This document shows positions 25,551-31,707 of a stretch of DNA of 42,061 nucleotides, one piece after another. The stretch lies in NCBI GenBank assembly GCA_030831085.1, contig JAURLT010000063.1, forward strand, positions 1 through 42,061, in the 5' to 3' direction. Each line of letters starts with the position of its first letter. The first letter of the stretch is position 1. The notes below the pieces were generated by a model. That model did not search any database. It saw nothing but the letters and a program-made list of their open reading frames with translations, and was not told where the DNA came from. A program made the position numbers and the translations under genes. This DNA is from Gammaproteobacteria bacterium (GTDB lineage Bacteria; Pseudomonadota; Gammaproteobacteria; Steroidobacterales; Steroidobacteraceae).

Positions 25551-25900
25551 TGCGCAGTGCGGCCGGCAAACCGGGTCTGTTGACCCTGACCATCAAGGAC
25601 AAGAGCGCGCTGTACCTTGCCTTCATGCCTTTCGTCCGCAACGGAGGGCTATTCATCCCAACGAACAGCAACTACCGCCTTGGCGACGAAGTGTTCATGT
25701 TGCTCAACCTGATGGGTGAAAACGAAAAGATACCGGTAGCTGGCAAGGTCATCTGGGTGACGCCGAAGGGTGCCCAGGGCAAGCGCACTGCTGGCATCGG
25801 CGTCCAGTTCAGCGAACAGGACCGCGGTATGACCCAAAAGAAGATTGAAGCCTATCTGGCCGGTGCCATCGGCGGGGACAAGCAGACCCATACCATGTAG
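25550..25900 (+). CDS. pilZ: PilZ domain protein, type IV pilus type
   Basis: A 116-residue single-domain protein closely resembling the PilZ needed for type IV pilus assembly: LTLTIKDKSALYLAFMPFV, NGGLFIPTN, RLGDEVFMLLNLM, IPVAGKVIWVTPKGAQG and AGIGVQF. It lacks the RxxxR motif that binds cyclic di-GMP, as the founding PilZ does. The ATG overlaps the holB stop by one base (TGATG). The holB-pilZ order is common in gammaproteobacteria. A stem-loop terminator follows the stop at once. Confidence 0.94.
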   Translation: MRSAAGKPGLLTLTIKDKSALYLAFMPFVRNGGLFIPTNSNYRLGDEVFMLLNLMGENEKIPVAGKVIWVTPKGAQGKRTAGIGVQFSEQDRGMTQKKIEAYLAGAIGGDKQTHTM

Positions 25901-25902
25901 CG

Positions 25903-25925
25903 AAAAGGCCTTTTCGGCCTGTTTC
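25903..25925 (+). terminator. Terminator after pilZ
   Basis: AGGCC, a TTTTC loop and GGCCT form a 5-base-pair stem (25906-25920), with flanking AAA and GTTT that can extend pairing, 5 bases after the pilZ stop. It closes the fabD-to-pilZ run. The T-run is short, so strength is uncertain. Confidence 0.55.
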
Positions 25926-25993
25926 AGCTCTTTCCCGCCTGTGCCATTTCCTGCTGTTTTTCCCGGGTGTCTCCGCTTATGAGCTCGCCGACC

Positions 25994-26017
25994 GGGCCCG
26001 CCCGAGGTGGCGGGCCC
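25994..26017. repeat. Perfect 9-bp inverted repeat between convergent genes
   Basis: GGGCCCGCC, six bases, then GGCGGGCCC. It lies between pilZ and the convergent small membrane-protein gene. No T-run follows on either strand, so it may be a factor-independent pause, an mRNA 3'-end stabiliser, or a protein site. The rest of the 25926-26062 gap shows nothing recognisable. Confidence 0.5.
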
Positions 26018-26062
26018 AGCCGACCGGCGAGGCCGGGGCAAGCAGCACCAGCCAGAACTACA

Positions 26063-26368
26063 TTAAAGAAGAACGTTCCCAGAATTTAGGGCCTTGGCCG
26101 CCTCACTCGCCTGGGCCCGGTCCGCATCGGTCTGATCGGCCTCTGGCTCGGCTAACTGCTCAGCGCTCAGGCCCTCGGTGGCCACCTCATCGGCCTCGCT
26201 CGCCACTGCACCCGCTGGCGCGGACTCAGCCTGGTGGCGCTGTGCCTGCATGATGGTGCCCGCCGCCTCCTCGCCCGATGGCGATGAAGACAGGCCCGCC
26301 CAGACGACAGCAGCCGCGACCGCCACGGCGATGACCAGCACCGCCCCCTTCGATAACTGTTTGCTCAT
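26063..26368 (-). CDS. Small membrane-anchored acidic/Ala-rich protein, unknown function
   Basis: A 101-residue protein with a short basic start, one hydrophobic helix at about residues 9-26 (AVLVIAVAVAAAVVWAGL) and a tail rich in Ala, Glu, Asp and Gln. The helix could be an uncleaved anchor or a signal peptide; there is no lipobox cysteine. The ATG at 26368 has AGGAG about 10 bases upstream; a TTG two codons earlier is less likely. I do not recognise the family. It is probably anchored in the inner membrane with the acidic tail in the periplasm. Confidence 0.65.
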   Translation of the reverse strand: MSKQLSKGAVLVIAVAVAAAVVWAGLSSSPSGEEAAGTIMQAQRHQAESAPAGAVASEADEVATEGLSAEQLAEPEADQTDADRAQASEAAKALNSGNVLL

Positions 26369-26528
26369 GGTCAAGCTCTCCTGACTACATGACTAGAAAC
26401 CGAGGAAGACTCAGCCTTTCGTTATCAAGTACATCGAAACACTCAAAAAGTTTATAAGGCTCGCTCCGATAGGGCAAAGGTGCCTATAACCCTTTGTTTC
26501 AAATAGGGTACGGCCCCAAGCCACTTAG
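26369..26528. other. AT-richer intergenic region with short inverted repeat
   Basis: This 160-base gap precedes the small membrane-protein gene on the minus strand. A possible -10 (TATAAA on the minus strand, 26451-26456) with a weak TTTGCC 16 bases further upstream could be its promoter. CAAAGG at 26475-26480 and CCTTTG at 26491-26496 form a 6-base inverted repeat just upstream of that, in a place suited to an operator. All weak. Confidence 0.3.
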
Positions 26529-26897
26529 TCAACGGTTACACGGGTGCAGAGCCCCTGCAAGGTTGGGGACCGCGCCCAACGGCGCGACCTCTGGCTTCAA
26601 TTCAATGGTTATTTCAGGGTAACCGTCCTGCCTTGGCATCACCCGGCTGATTGTAACCGGCAGAACTCCCTGAACCGCGATGCTCTGCACCAGATTATCG
26701 ACGTGGGCATCGGCAATGCGTCCGATGGTTTCCCACCGCTGCCGGAAACGGAAATAAGCTTTTACCACGATGGAGCCAGGCCCAACCTGCTCCTGCATCT
26801 CCAGTTCGAGTCGCGCATCCATACCTGCCACGCAATGCCTGCGCGCGAGCTTTTCCTGATAGCAGTGCCCCGACACCACGTATGTGCGGCGAGTCAT
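26529..26897 (-). CDS. Uncharacterised protein, possibly HIRAN-like
   Basis: A 122-residue soluble protein. Residues about 6-85 follow a pattern loosely like a HIRAN domain: an opening VSGHCYQ strand, a conserved-looking VVKAYFRFRQRWETIGRIAD with a strand ending in IGRI, then a helix (HVDNLVQSIAVQG) and a final strand LPVTISRV. HIRAN domains bind DNA ends and often sit in repair or mobile-element proteins. The match is by eye and weak, so I call the function unknown. The ATG at 26897 has AGGGAA about 8 bases upstream. It is a single gene flanked by gaps of 160 and 198 bases. Confidence 0.55.
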   Translation of the reverse strand: MTRRTYVVSGHCYQEKLARRHCVAGMDARLELEMQEQVGPGSIVVKAYFRFRQRWETIGRIADAHVDNLVQSIAVQGVLPVTISRVMPRQDGYPEITIELKPEVAPLGAVPNLAGALHPCNR

Positions 26898-27095
26898 CGT
26901 GTTTTCCCTGCAAAGATCCGTTCCGCGGATTTTTTGCGTGAGTCAACATAATGCTCAGAAGCGGGATAGAAAACAAGTTATGGCCAACTGGCTTTGGCGA
27001 GAAAAGGAACATCAGCTAGTCGAGCTCGCAGGGCCCCTCAGCCGGGGTGGCTAATGATCGAGAACCTGGTGGATATCGGGCGTACCCTCGGGCAA
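26898..27095. other. Intergenic region with short stem and T-run
   Basis: Between the HIRAN-like gene and the rhodanese gene, both on the minus strand. ATCCG-loop-CGGAT (26916-26930) is followed on the plus strand by six T, a terminator-like shape with no plus-strand gene to end. A weak minus-strand promoter pair, TTGTTT and CATTAT 17 bases apart, lies around 26949-26977. Nothing else is seen. Confidence 0.3.
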
Positions 27096-28160
27096 CTAGT
27101 CGATTGACGGTCCCAAACGGTTACCGATCAGTCCACCCTCCAGGCAACAGGCATCGAAGCCGCGCTCACTCAGGAGATACGCGGCGGCAGAACTGCGGCT
27201 GCCGGTGTCGCAAACCACCACGATCGGCGTCCCCATGCTGAAACTGGAGAGTTTCATCCGGAGGAAATAAAGCGGCACGTTGACGGCCTCTTCGAGGTGA
27301 AAATTATCGAATTCGCTGGGCAGACGGACATCCAGCCAGACGCCACCCGACTTGACCAGAGCCTGACCCTCGGCGAGCGTCACCCGTTTCAACAGGGGCT
27401 CCGTTAACAGTGAATTGAATTCACCCTTGCTGAGGCGCATCAGGGCGCCGTCGGACACCATGGTGACCGTGGCATTTCTGGGCGCGTCGGACACCAGCGC
27501 CTCCTCGCCGAAGGATTCGCCGACCCCGAGTTCTGCCAGCCGAATGCCCTCGCGATTAAGCGGCGTCTCGCGGGTCACCACACACTGACCCTTGACGATC
27601 ACGTAGAAATAATCGCCTACCTCGCCCTGCTTGATGACCACGTCACCCGCCGAGACATTCACGCGCTCCATGCCCAGGAACAGCCCCTGAATGTTGGCCG
27701 GCGGGATCCGGTGGAAGGCCTTGGTCTGGAGGAGGGAGGTCATCCAGTCATCTTCCCTGGACTGCTCCTGACTGGCACTTATCTCACCCACCTCGTAGGT
27801 GCCGGTCTGGTCCCAGGTCAACAGCAGATCCAACATGTCGCCATCGACCGCGAAGTATTCGATGTCAGTCAGGGCCCGCACTGTAAACCGCCGGGGATAG
27901 CTTGGCGCAATGGGGTTGCGGCCATCTTTCCCGCCGCTCTGGACGGTTGCCACGGTGTCCTTGCCGAGGCAGATCTCGACGACTCCGGACAACAGGTAGT
28001 ACACCCTCTTGTCCGTATCCCCCTCACGGAACAGGGTGCGCCCGCTTTCCAGCGATTGAGCGACCGTCTTGCGGCCGAGCGCCAACAGGTTTTCGCGCTT
28101 AAGGCCGTCGAGCGGCGAATAATCCTTGAGAACGTTGGGACTGACCAGCTTGTCGGGCAT
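27096..28160 (-). CDS. Protein with two cyclic-nucleotide-binding domains and a rhodanese domain
   Basis: A 354-residue soluble protein with three parts. The first cNMP-type barrel (about 15-115) lacks the phosphate-binding arginine and is probably structural. The second (about 145-250) has a full phosphate-binding cassette, GESFGEEALVSDAPRNATV, with Arg228, so it may bind cAMP, cGMP or a related ligand. The rhodanese part (about 265-350) has the active loop CDTGSRS with Cys317 and Arg322, intact for sulfur transfer, or for redox or phosphatase-like chemistry. No DNA-binding helix-turn-helix is seen, so it is not a CRP-type regulator. It looks like an enzyme gated by a small nucleotide. No ribosome site precedes the ATG. 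Confidence 0.88.
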   Translation of the reverse strand: MPDKLVSPNVLKDYSPLDGLKRENLLALGRKTVAQSLESGRTLFREGDTDKRVYYLLSGVVEICLGKDTVATVQSGGKDGRNPIAPSYPRRFTVRALTDIEYFAVDGDMLDLLLTWDQTGTYEVGEISASQEQSREDDWMTSLLQTKAFHRIPPANIQGLFLGMERVNVSAGDVVIKQGEVGDYFYVIVKGQCVVTRETPLNREGIRLAELGVGESFGEEALVSDAPRNATVTMVSDGALMRLSKGEFNSLLTEPLLKRVTLAEGQALVKSGGVWLDVRLPSEFDNFHLEEAVNVPLYFLRMKLSSFSMGTPIVVVCDTGSRSSAAAYLLSERGFDACCLEGGLIGNRLGPSID

Positions 28161-28166
28161 CAGGAT

Positions 28167-28175
28167 ATTTTACCA
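28167..28175 (-). promoter_or_regulatory. Extended -10 element placing the start site at the ATG
   Basis: On the minus strand this reads TGGTAAAAT (TG, one base, TAAAAT). The hexamer ends 6 bases before the A of the ATG at 28160, so transcription would start at or beside the start codon. No purine-rich ribosome site is present, which fits a leaderless mRNA. Confidence 0.4.
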
Positions 28176-28195
28176 CAGCAACCGGTCTTCGCACC

Positions 28196-28987
28196 CTAGC
28201 CCAAGGCCACCCCGGCCGTGCTGTCCATGGACTTACGACGACCTCCCGATGGAACCCGGACCTCGAAGTCAAACACCAGTGGGAGATGGTCTGAAAACTG
28301 GACCAGGGGAATGTCAAAAGAGAGTGGCTCGATACCCTCCCCATAGAGAACAAAATCCAGTTCCCTTCTGGGCCACCGGCTGGGGTAGGAGGGACGCCCG
28401 CCAGTATTGGCGCTGGTCAGTCCCGCTGCCTGCATGAACAGGTAAATCTCGTGGTCTCCCCAGAAGGTATTGAAGTCGCCGGCGACAATAACGGGCTTGG
28501 TCTGCCTGCGTATGAGTTCGTGCAGGTGACGCAACTGGAAATGCCGATGACGAAACTTGAGGGAAAGGTGAACCAGGAACACGACAAAGTCGTCCAGCTC
28601 CAGTTCAATGATCAGGCGTTTGATCCCGGCATCGAAATAGTGGAACCGTTCCCCGTGCACCCTCGGTGCAGCCAGAAAGGCATTTCCCTGTTTCCTGACG
28701 ATCGGTAGCAGATGGTTCAGGGACTCTTCACCATATTTGCATTGATAGGTGGAATAGTGGCCCAGTTGATCGGCAATATGCCGTGCCTGGTTGACCATTC
28801 CGGTTCGGATGGAGCCGGTATCCACCTCAATGAGCCCGATGATGTCGGCGTCCAGTTCGGCCAGGAACCCGGTAATGCGGTCGAGGACCTGGCGGTTACT
28901 CCGCAAATAGCCGGCACCGGGCACAGGCAGATGGAAGGCTGGCCCGGTACCAGTCGCATAGCGGATGTTGTAGGAGACGAGTCGCAT
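28196..28987 (-). CDS. Endonuclease/exonuclease/phosphatase (EEP) family protein
   Basis: A 263-residue metal-dependent phosphoesterase. Catalytic landmarks are all there: Asn7 in SYNIRYAT, Glu54 in IIGLIEVD, His140 in LVHLS, Asp171 and Asn173 in AGDFNT, Asp211 in ELDFVLYG, and Asp233-His234 in FSDHLPL. No signal peptide or membrane helix, so it should be cytoplasmic. The ATG at 28987 has AAGGTGA at the right distance; the frame also allows a GTG at 28996, whose upstream region is poorer. EEP members cut DNA, RNA, phosphoinositides or nucleotides; which of these applies here cannot be told. It lies 35 bases upstream of the cNMP/rhodanese gene, same strand, so the two may be co-transcribed. 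Confidence 0.87.
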   Translation of the reverse strand: MRLVSYNIRYATGTGPAFHLPVPGAGYLRSNRQVLDRITGFLAELDADIIGLIEVDTGSIRTGMVNQARHIADQLGHYSTYQCKYGEESLNHLLPIVRKQGNAFLAAPRVHGERFHYFDAGIKRLIIELELDDFVVFLVHLSLKFRHRHFQLRHLHELIRRQTKPVIVAGDFNTFWGDHEIYLFMQAAGLTSANTGGRPSYPSRWPRRELDFVLYGEGIEPLSFDIPLVQFSDHLPLVFDFEVRVPSGGRRKSMDSTAGVALG

Positions 28988-29066
28988 GGATGTCACCTTC
29001 GGGCCGGAGCGGCTATCCTACCGGACATTCCATCATCGGGCCCCTGATTGACCCAGGGGAGAGGAA

Positions 29067-29510
29067 ATGTCGCAGGATAAGCCCATCAAGCTCTTCATCA
29101 GCCATGTCTTCACCGAGGAGGACGACTACCATCGATTTTTTGAGTACGTCGAATCGGTCGTCAATTTTTTCTACCTGAATTTCAGCAAGCCCGACCTGGT
29201 CGGTACCGAGGCTTCCCCGGCCACCATTCGCCAGCAAATGTCCGGGGCAGAGTTGGTGGTGCTTTTGAGCGGAGTCTACGAGCGGGATCCTACCTGGGTA
29301 TACGAGCAGGCCCGTCATGCCCGGTCTCTCAAGATTCCAGTCATCGCCCTGGAGCCGTTCGGCACAGGAGCTACCATTCATCCGAAGCTGGCAGCCTTTG
29401 CCGATGCCACGGTGGCATGGAACGGCCGGGATATCGTGGACGCCATTCGCAAGCACGCCCGCAACGAGGACGTCGCTCGCTGGGACACCATCGACTTCAA
29501 GCTTGATTAA
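29067..29510 (+). CDS. Standalone TIR-like domain protein
   Basis: A 147-residue protein made of one TIR-like (flavodoxin-type, MTH538/DUF1863-related) domain. It opens with KLFISHVFTEEDDYHRFFEY (strand A and helix A), has ATIRQQMSGAELVVLLSGVY (strand C), and then DPTWVYEQARHARSLKIPVI, in which Glu80 sits where TIR NAD-hydrolases carry their catalytic glutamate. Strand D/E reads PVIALEPFG. No other domain is fused. TIR-like proteins of this size serve in antiphage systems such as Thoeris, or as nucleotide-binding signalling units. AGAGGAA precedes the ATG. It is divergent from the EEP gene (79-base gap). Activity is inferred, not shown. Confidence 0.8.
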   Translation: MSQDKPIKLFISHVFTEEDDYHRFFEYVESVVNFFYLNFSKPDLVGTEASPATIRQQMSGAELVVLLSGVYERDPTWVYEQARHARSLKIPVIALEPFGTGATIHPKLAAFADATVAWNGRDIVDAIRKHARNEDVARWDTIDFKLD

Positions 29511-29516
29511 GGGCCC

Positions 29517-29873
29517 TCAGGCCTCGAGCGCCCAGAGGGGTGCGGACACTTCCTGCCTGCGAGGCTTTACCTCGACTTGATCGTGTTGCGCCATGCCGGC
29601 CAGCAACCGGACGATCTCCCGGGCGCAGTCGCCAGCATCCTCGTTGGACATCTTGCGCACCGTGGCCACCACGGCCGATTCCCCACGCAGCGGTGAAATG
29701 CAGGTCAGGCGCTCGACCAGGTCTGCAAACGGCTGCCGGAGTTCGGCAGGCAATCCGGCTGCATCCAAAGGTTCCAGATAACTCGAAAACGCCGAGATCA
29801 GGCGATGCTTGATCGGGTCCGCTGATGTCAATTCCAGCGTTGCTTGCTGGAGCAAATCCAGAGCCGGGCTCAT
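29517..29873 (-). CDS. Uncharacterised small helical protein (118 residues)
   Basis: A mostly helical soluble protein: residues 1-75 look like several amphipathic helices (LDLLQQATLELTSADPIKHR, ELRQPFADLVERL), followed by MSNEDAGDCAREIVRLLAG and a short tail. No membrane segment or known motif. The ATG at 29873 has GAGG about 8 bases upstream; a start six codons earlier has none. It converges on the TIR-like gene with only 6 bases between stops. I do not recognise the family. Confidence 0.65.
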   Translation of the reverse strand: MSPALDLLQQATLELTSADPIKHRLISAFSSYLEPLDAAGLPAELRQPFADLVERLTCISPLRGESAVVATVRKMSNEDAGDCAREIVRLLAGMAQHDQVEVKPRRQEVSAPLWALEA

Positions 29874-30130
29874 TTTGTGACCTCTTCCCAATCCTCATTC
29901 CGATCCTTCCAAAAGACCGGAACTTTTAATTCAACAATAAAGTCGCGATCCCACAACGTCTTAGGGTCTGAATATACCGTGTTTTCTATAGACCGCAACA
30001 GTTATTTTCAAAAAGTCAAGCGAATAAGTACCCATTTGTCGCCGGTTCCGGGGTAGCGAGTCATTGTCTGGCAGACCCTTTTTCCATTACCATCAAAACG
30101 AACTGGGCTCGGTAAGGGGGTACTGAGAAC
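29874..30130. other. AT-rich intergenic region between divergent genes
   Basis: A 257-base gap, clearly more AT-rich than its surroundings, between the unknown helical gene (minus) and the ArsR-type gene (plus). It should hold promoters for both. TATA-like stretches occur near 29974 and 29988 but none has a convincing -35 partner, so I do not call a promoter. No RNA gene was recognised. Confidence 0.4.
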
Positions 30131-30505
30131 ATGGACAGACGACCAGATTACGACTTCCCCGGAATGGTGGCGGCTCTATCCCAGCCGACCCGGATCAAGA
30201 TTGTCGAGATCATCGCCGCTGCCCCCAAGGGGGGCGTAGCCGCAGGCGAGATCGCCCGCTCCGTCAATTGCCCGCCGTCGACCCTGTCGTTTCACCTCAA
30301 GGAACTGTCGGTCGCCGGCCTCGCCGTGCCGGAACCGGAAGGTCGCTTCATCCGCTACCGGCTCGTACCGGCGGCGTTCGAGGCATTGGCGCGTTTCATC
30401 TCTGCGCTTCCCGGACCGCCGCTGCTGGTGCTGGACTCTCGCAAAGCGAGGCCCTCCAGGAAGAAAGCCCGGAACCCCGACTCCAGCCAGCTCAGTATTT
30501 TCTAG
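30131..30505 (+). CDS. ArsR-family winged-helix regulator
   Basis: A 124-residue DNA-binding protein. The winged helix-turn-helix is clear: MVAALSQPTRIKIVEIIAAA, GEIARSVNCPPSTLSFHLKE (recognition helix at about 48-62), LSVAGLAVPEPEGRFIRYRL (wing). It lacks the CVC metal-binding motif of helix 3, so it probably does not sense arsenite or cadmium by that site; only one cysteine (in VNCPPS) is seen. The C-terminal tail is basic. Its target is unknown; it converges on prpF, ending 10 bases away, so it could serve the prp operon or a neighbour. Confidence 0.88.
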   Translation: MDRRPDYDFPGMVAALSQPTRIKIVEIIAAAPKGGVAAGEIARSVNCPPSTLSFHLKELSVAGLAVPEPEGRFIRYRLVPAAFEALARFISALPGPPLLVLDSRKARPSRKKARNPDSSQLSIF

Positions 30506-30515
30506 CGCGCACGGG

Positions 30516-31706
30516 CTAGCCGAGTGGCACCCTGACTTTTCCTTCCATCAGGATGCGCGCCGAGCGGCTCATGACCGCACGGGTGGCCACCCACTGGTCT
30601 CCGACCCGCTCAACGCTTGCCCCCACCCGCAGGGTGCCCGAAGGGTGCCCGAATACCACCTCGGACCGGGATGCCCCGCCCGCCGCGCGGCTCACCACGG
30701 TGCCTGGCACAGCGGCGGCCGTGCCGATCGCGACTGCCGCTGTGCCCATCATCGCGTGATGAAGTTTGCCCATGGACAGGGCACGGACCAGCAGGTCGAC
30801 TTCGCAAGCGGTCACTCGACGGCCGCTGGAGGCCAGATACTCCCGGGGAGCGGAGACAAAGGCCACCTTCGGTGTATGCAGCCGCGATGCCGCCTCGTCC
30901 AGGCTCTTGATCAGCCCCATCCGCAGGGCGCCAGCCGCCCGGATCGCCTCGAAGCGCTGGAGCGCTGCAGGGTCGCCATTGATGTCTTCCTGCAGCTCGG
31001 TGCCCGTGTACCCCAATTCTTCCGCGGCCACGAAGACTGTCGGGATACCCGCATTGATCAGCGTGACCTCGAAGTGGCCAAGGCCAGGGACTTCCAGCCT
31101 TTCAACGGTGTGTCCGGTCGGGAACAGGCTCGCCGGCCCGTCACTGACCTCTTCGGGACCCGGATCGAGAAACTCGAGCTTGATCTCCGCGGCCGGAAAG
31201 GTGACTCCGTCCAGTTCGAAGTCGCCGGTCTCCTGAACCTGTCCATCTCGAATCGGCACATGGGCAACGATGGTCTTGCCGATGTTCTCCTGCCAGATCC
31301 GGATCACGGCCGTGCCGTCTGTGGGCAGCCGACTGGCTGGAATCACTCCTGCAGCGATCGCGAATGGCCCCACTGCGGCGGATAGGTTGCCGCAGTTGCC
31401 GCTCCAATCCACGAAGGGACGATCGATGGAGACCTGCCCAAAAAGGTAGTTCACGTCATGGTCCGGTCGCTCGCTCGGCGACAGGATGGCCGCCTTGCTG
31501 GTACTGGAGGTGGCCCCCCCCATCCCGTCGATCTGCTTGCCGTAGGGGTCCGGGCTCCCCATGAGCCTGAGCAACAGCCGGTCCCGATCAGGGCCGGGTG
31601 CCCGGGCCGACACGGGCAGGTCCTCCAGGCGAAAAAACACGCCCTTGCTGGTACCGCCACGCATGTAAGTGGCGGCCACGGCGATCTGCGGGGGTGGGGT
31701 GTTCAC
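30516..31706 (-). CDS. prpF: AcnD-accessory protein PrpF
   Basis: A 396-residue cytoplasmic protein of the PrpF/diaminopimelate epimerase-like fold, needed for the AcnD route of methylcitrate breakdown, where it isomerises the aconitate product. Key segments are TYMRGGTSKGVFFR near the N-terminus, DGMGGATSSTSKAAI, and VDWSGNCGNLSAAVGPFAI, which holds the conserved Cys. I choose GTG 31706, one base after the acnD stop, because the longer frame to 31832 lies within acnD and its product is unlike PrpF. Last gene of the operon. Confidence 0.93.
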   Translation of the reverse strand: MNTPPPQIAVAATYMRGGTSKGVFFRLEDLPVSARAPGPDRDRLLLRLMGSPDPYGKQIDGMGGATSSTSKAAILSPSERPDHDVNYLFGQVSIDRPFVDWSGNCGNLSAAVGPFAIAAGVIPASRLPTDGTAVIRIWQENIGKTIVAHVPIRDGQVQETGDFELDGVTFPAAEIKLEFLDPGPEEVSDGPASLFPTGHTVERLEVPGLGHFEVTLINAGIPTVFVAAEELGYTGTELQEDINGDPAALQRFEAIRAAGALRMGLIKSLDEAASRLHTPKVAFVSAPREYLASSGRRVTACEVDLLVRALSMGKLHHAMMGTAAVAIGTAAAVPGTVVSRAAGGASRSEVVFGHPSGTLRVGASVERVGDQWVATRAVMSRSARILMEGKVRVPLG

Positions 31707-31707
31707 C

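Noticed and set aside
26916-26935. Intrinsic terminator on the plus strand
   Set aside because: A 5-base-pair stem with a T-run is present, but there is no plus-strand gene upstream to terminate.
27096-28160. CRP/FNR-type transcription regulator
   Set aside because: Two cNMP barrels are present but no helix-turn-helix follows; the C-terminus is a rhodanese domain.
29067-29510. A complete Thoeris system
   Set aside because: No ThsA-type effector (SIR2- or SLOG-containing) gene lies nearby, so the TIR-like gene alone does not support the call.
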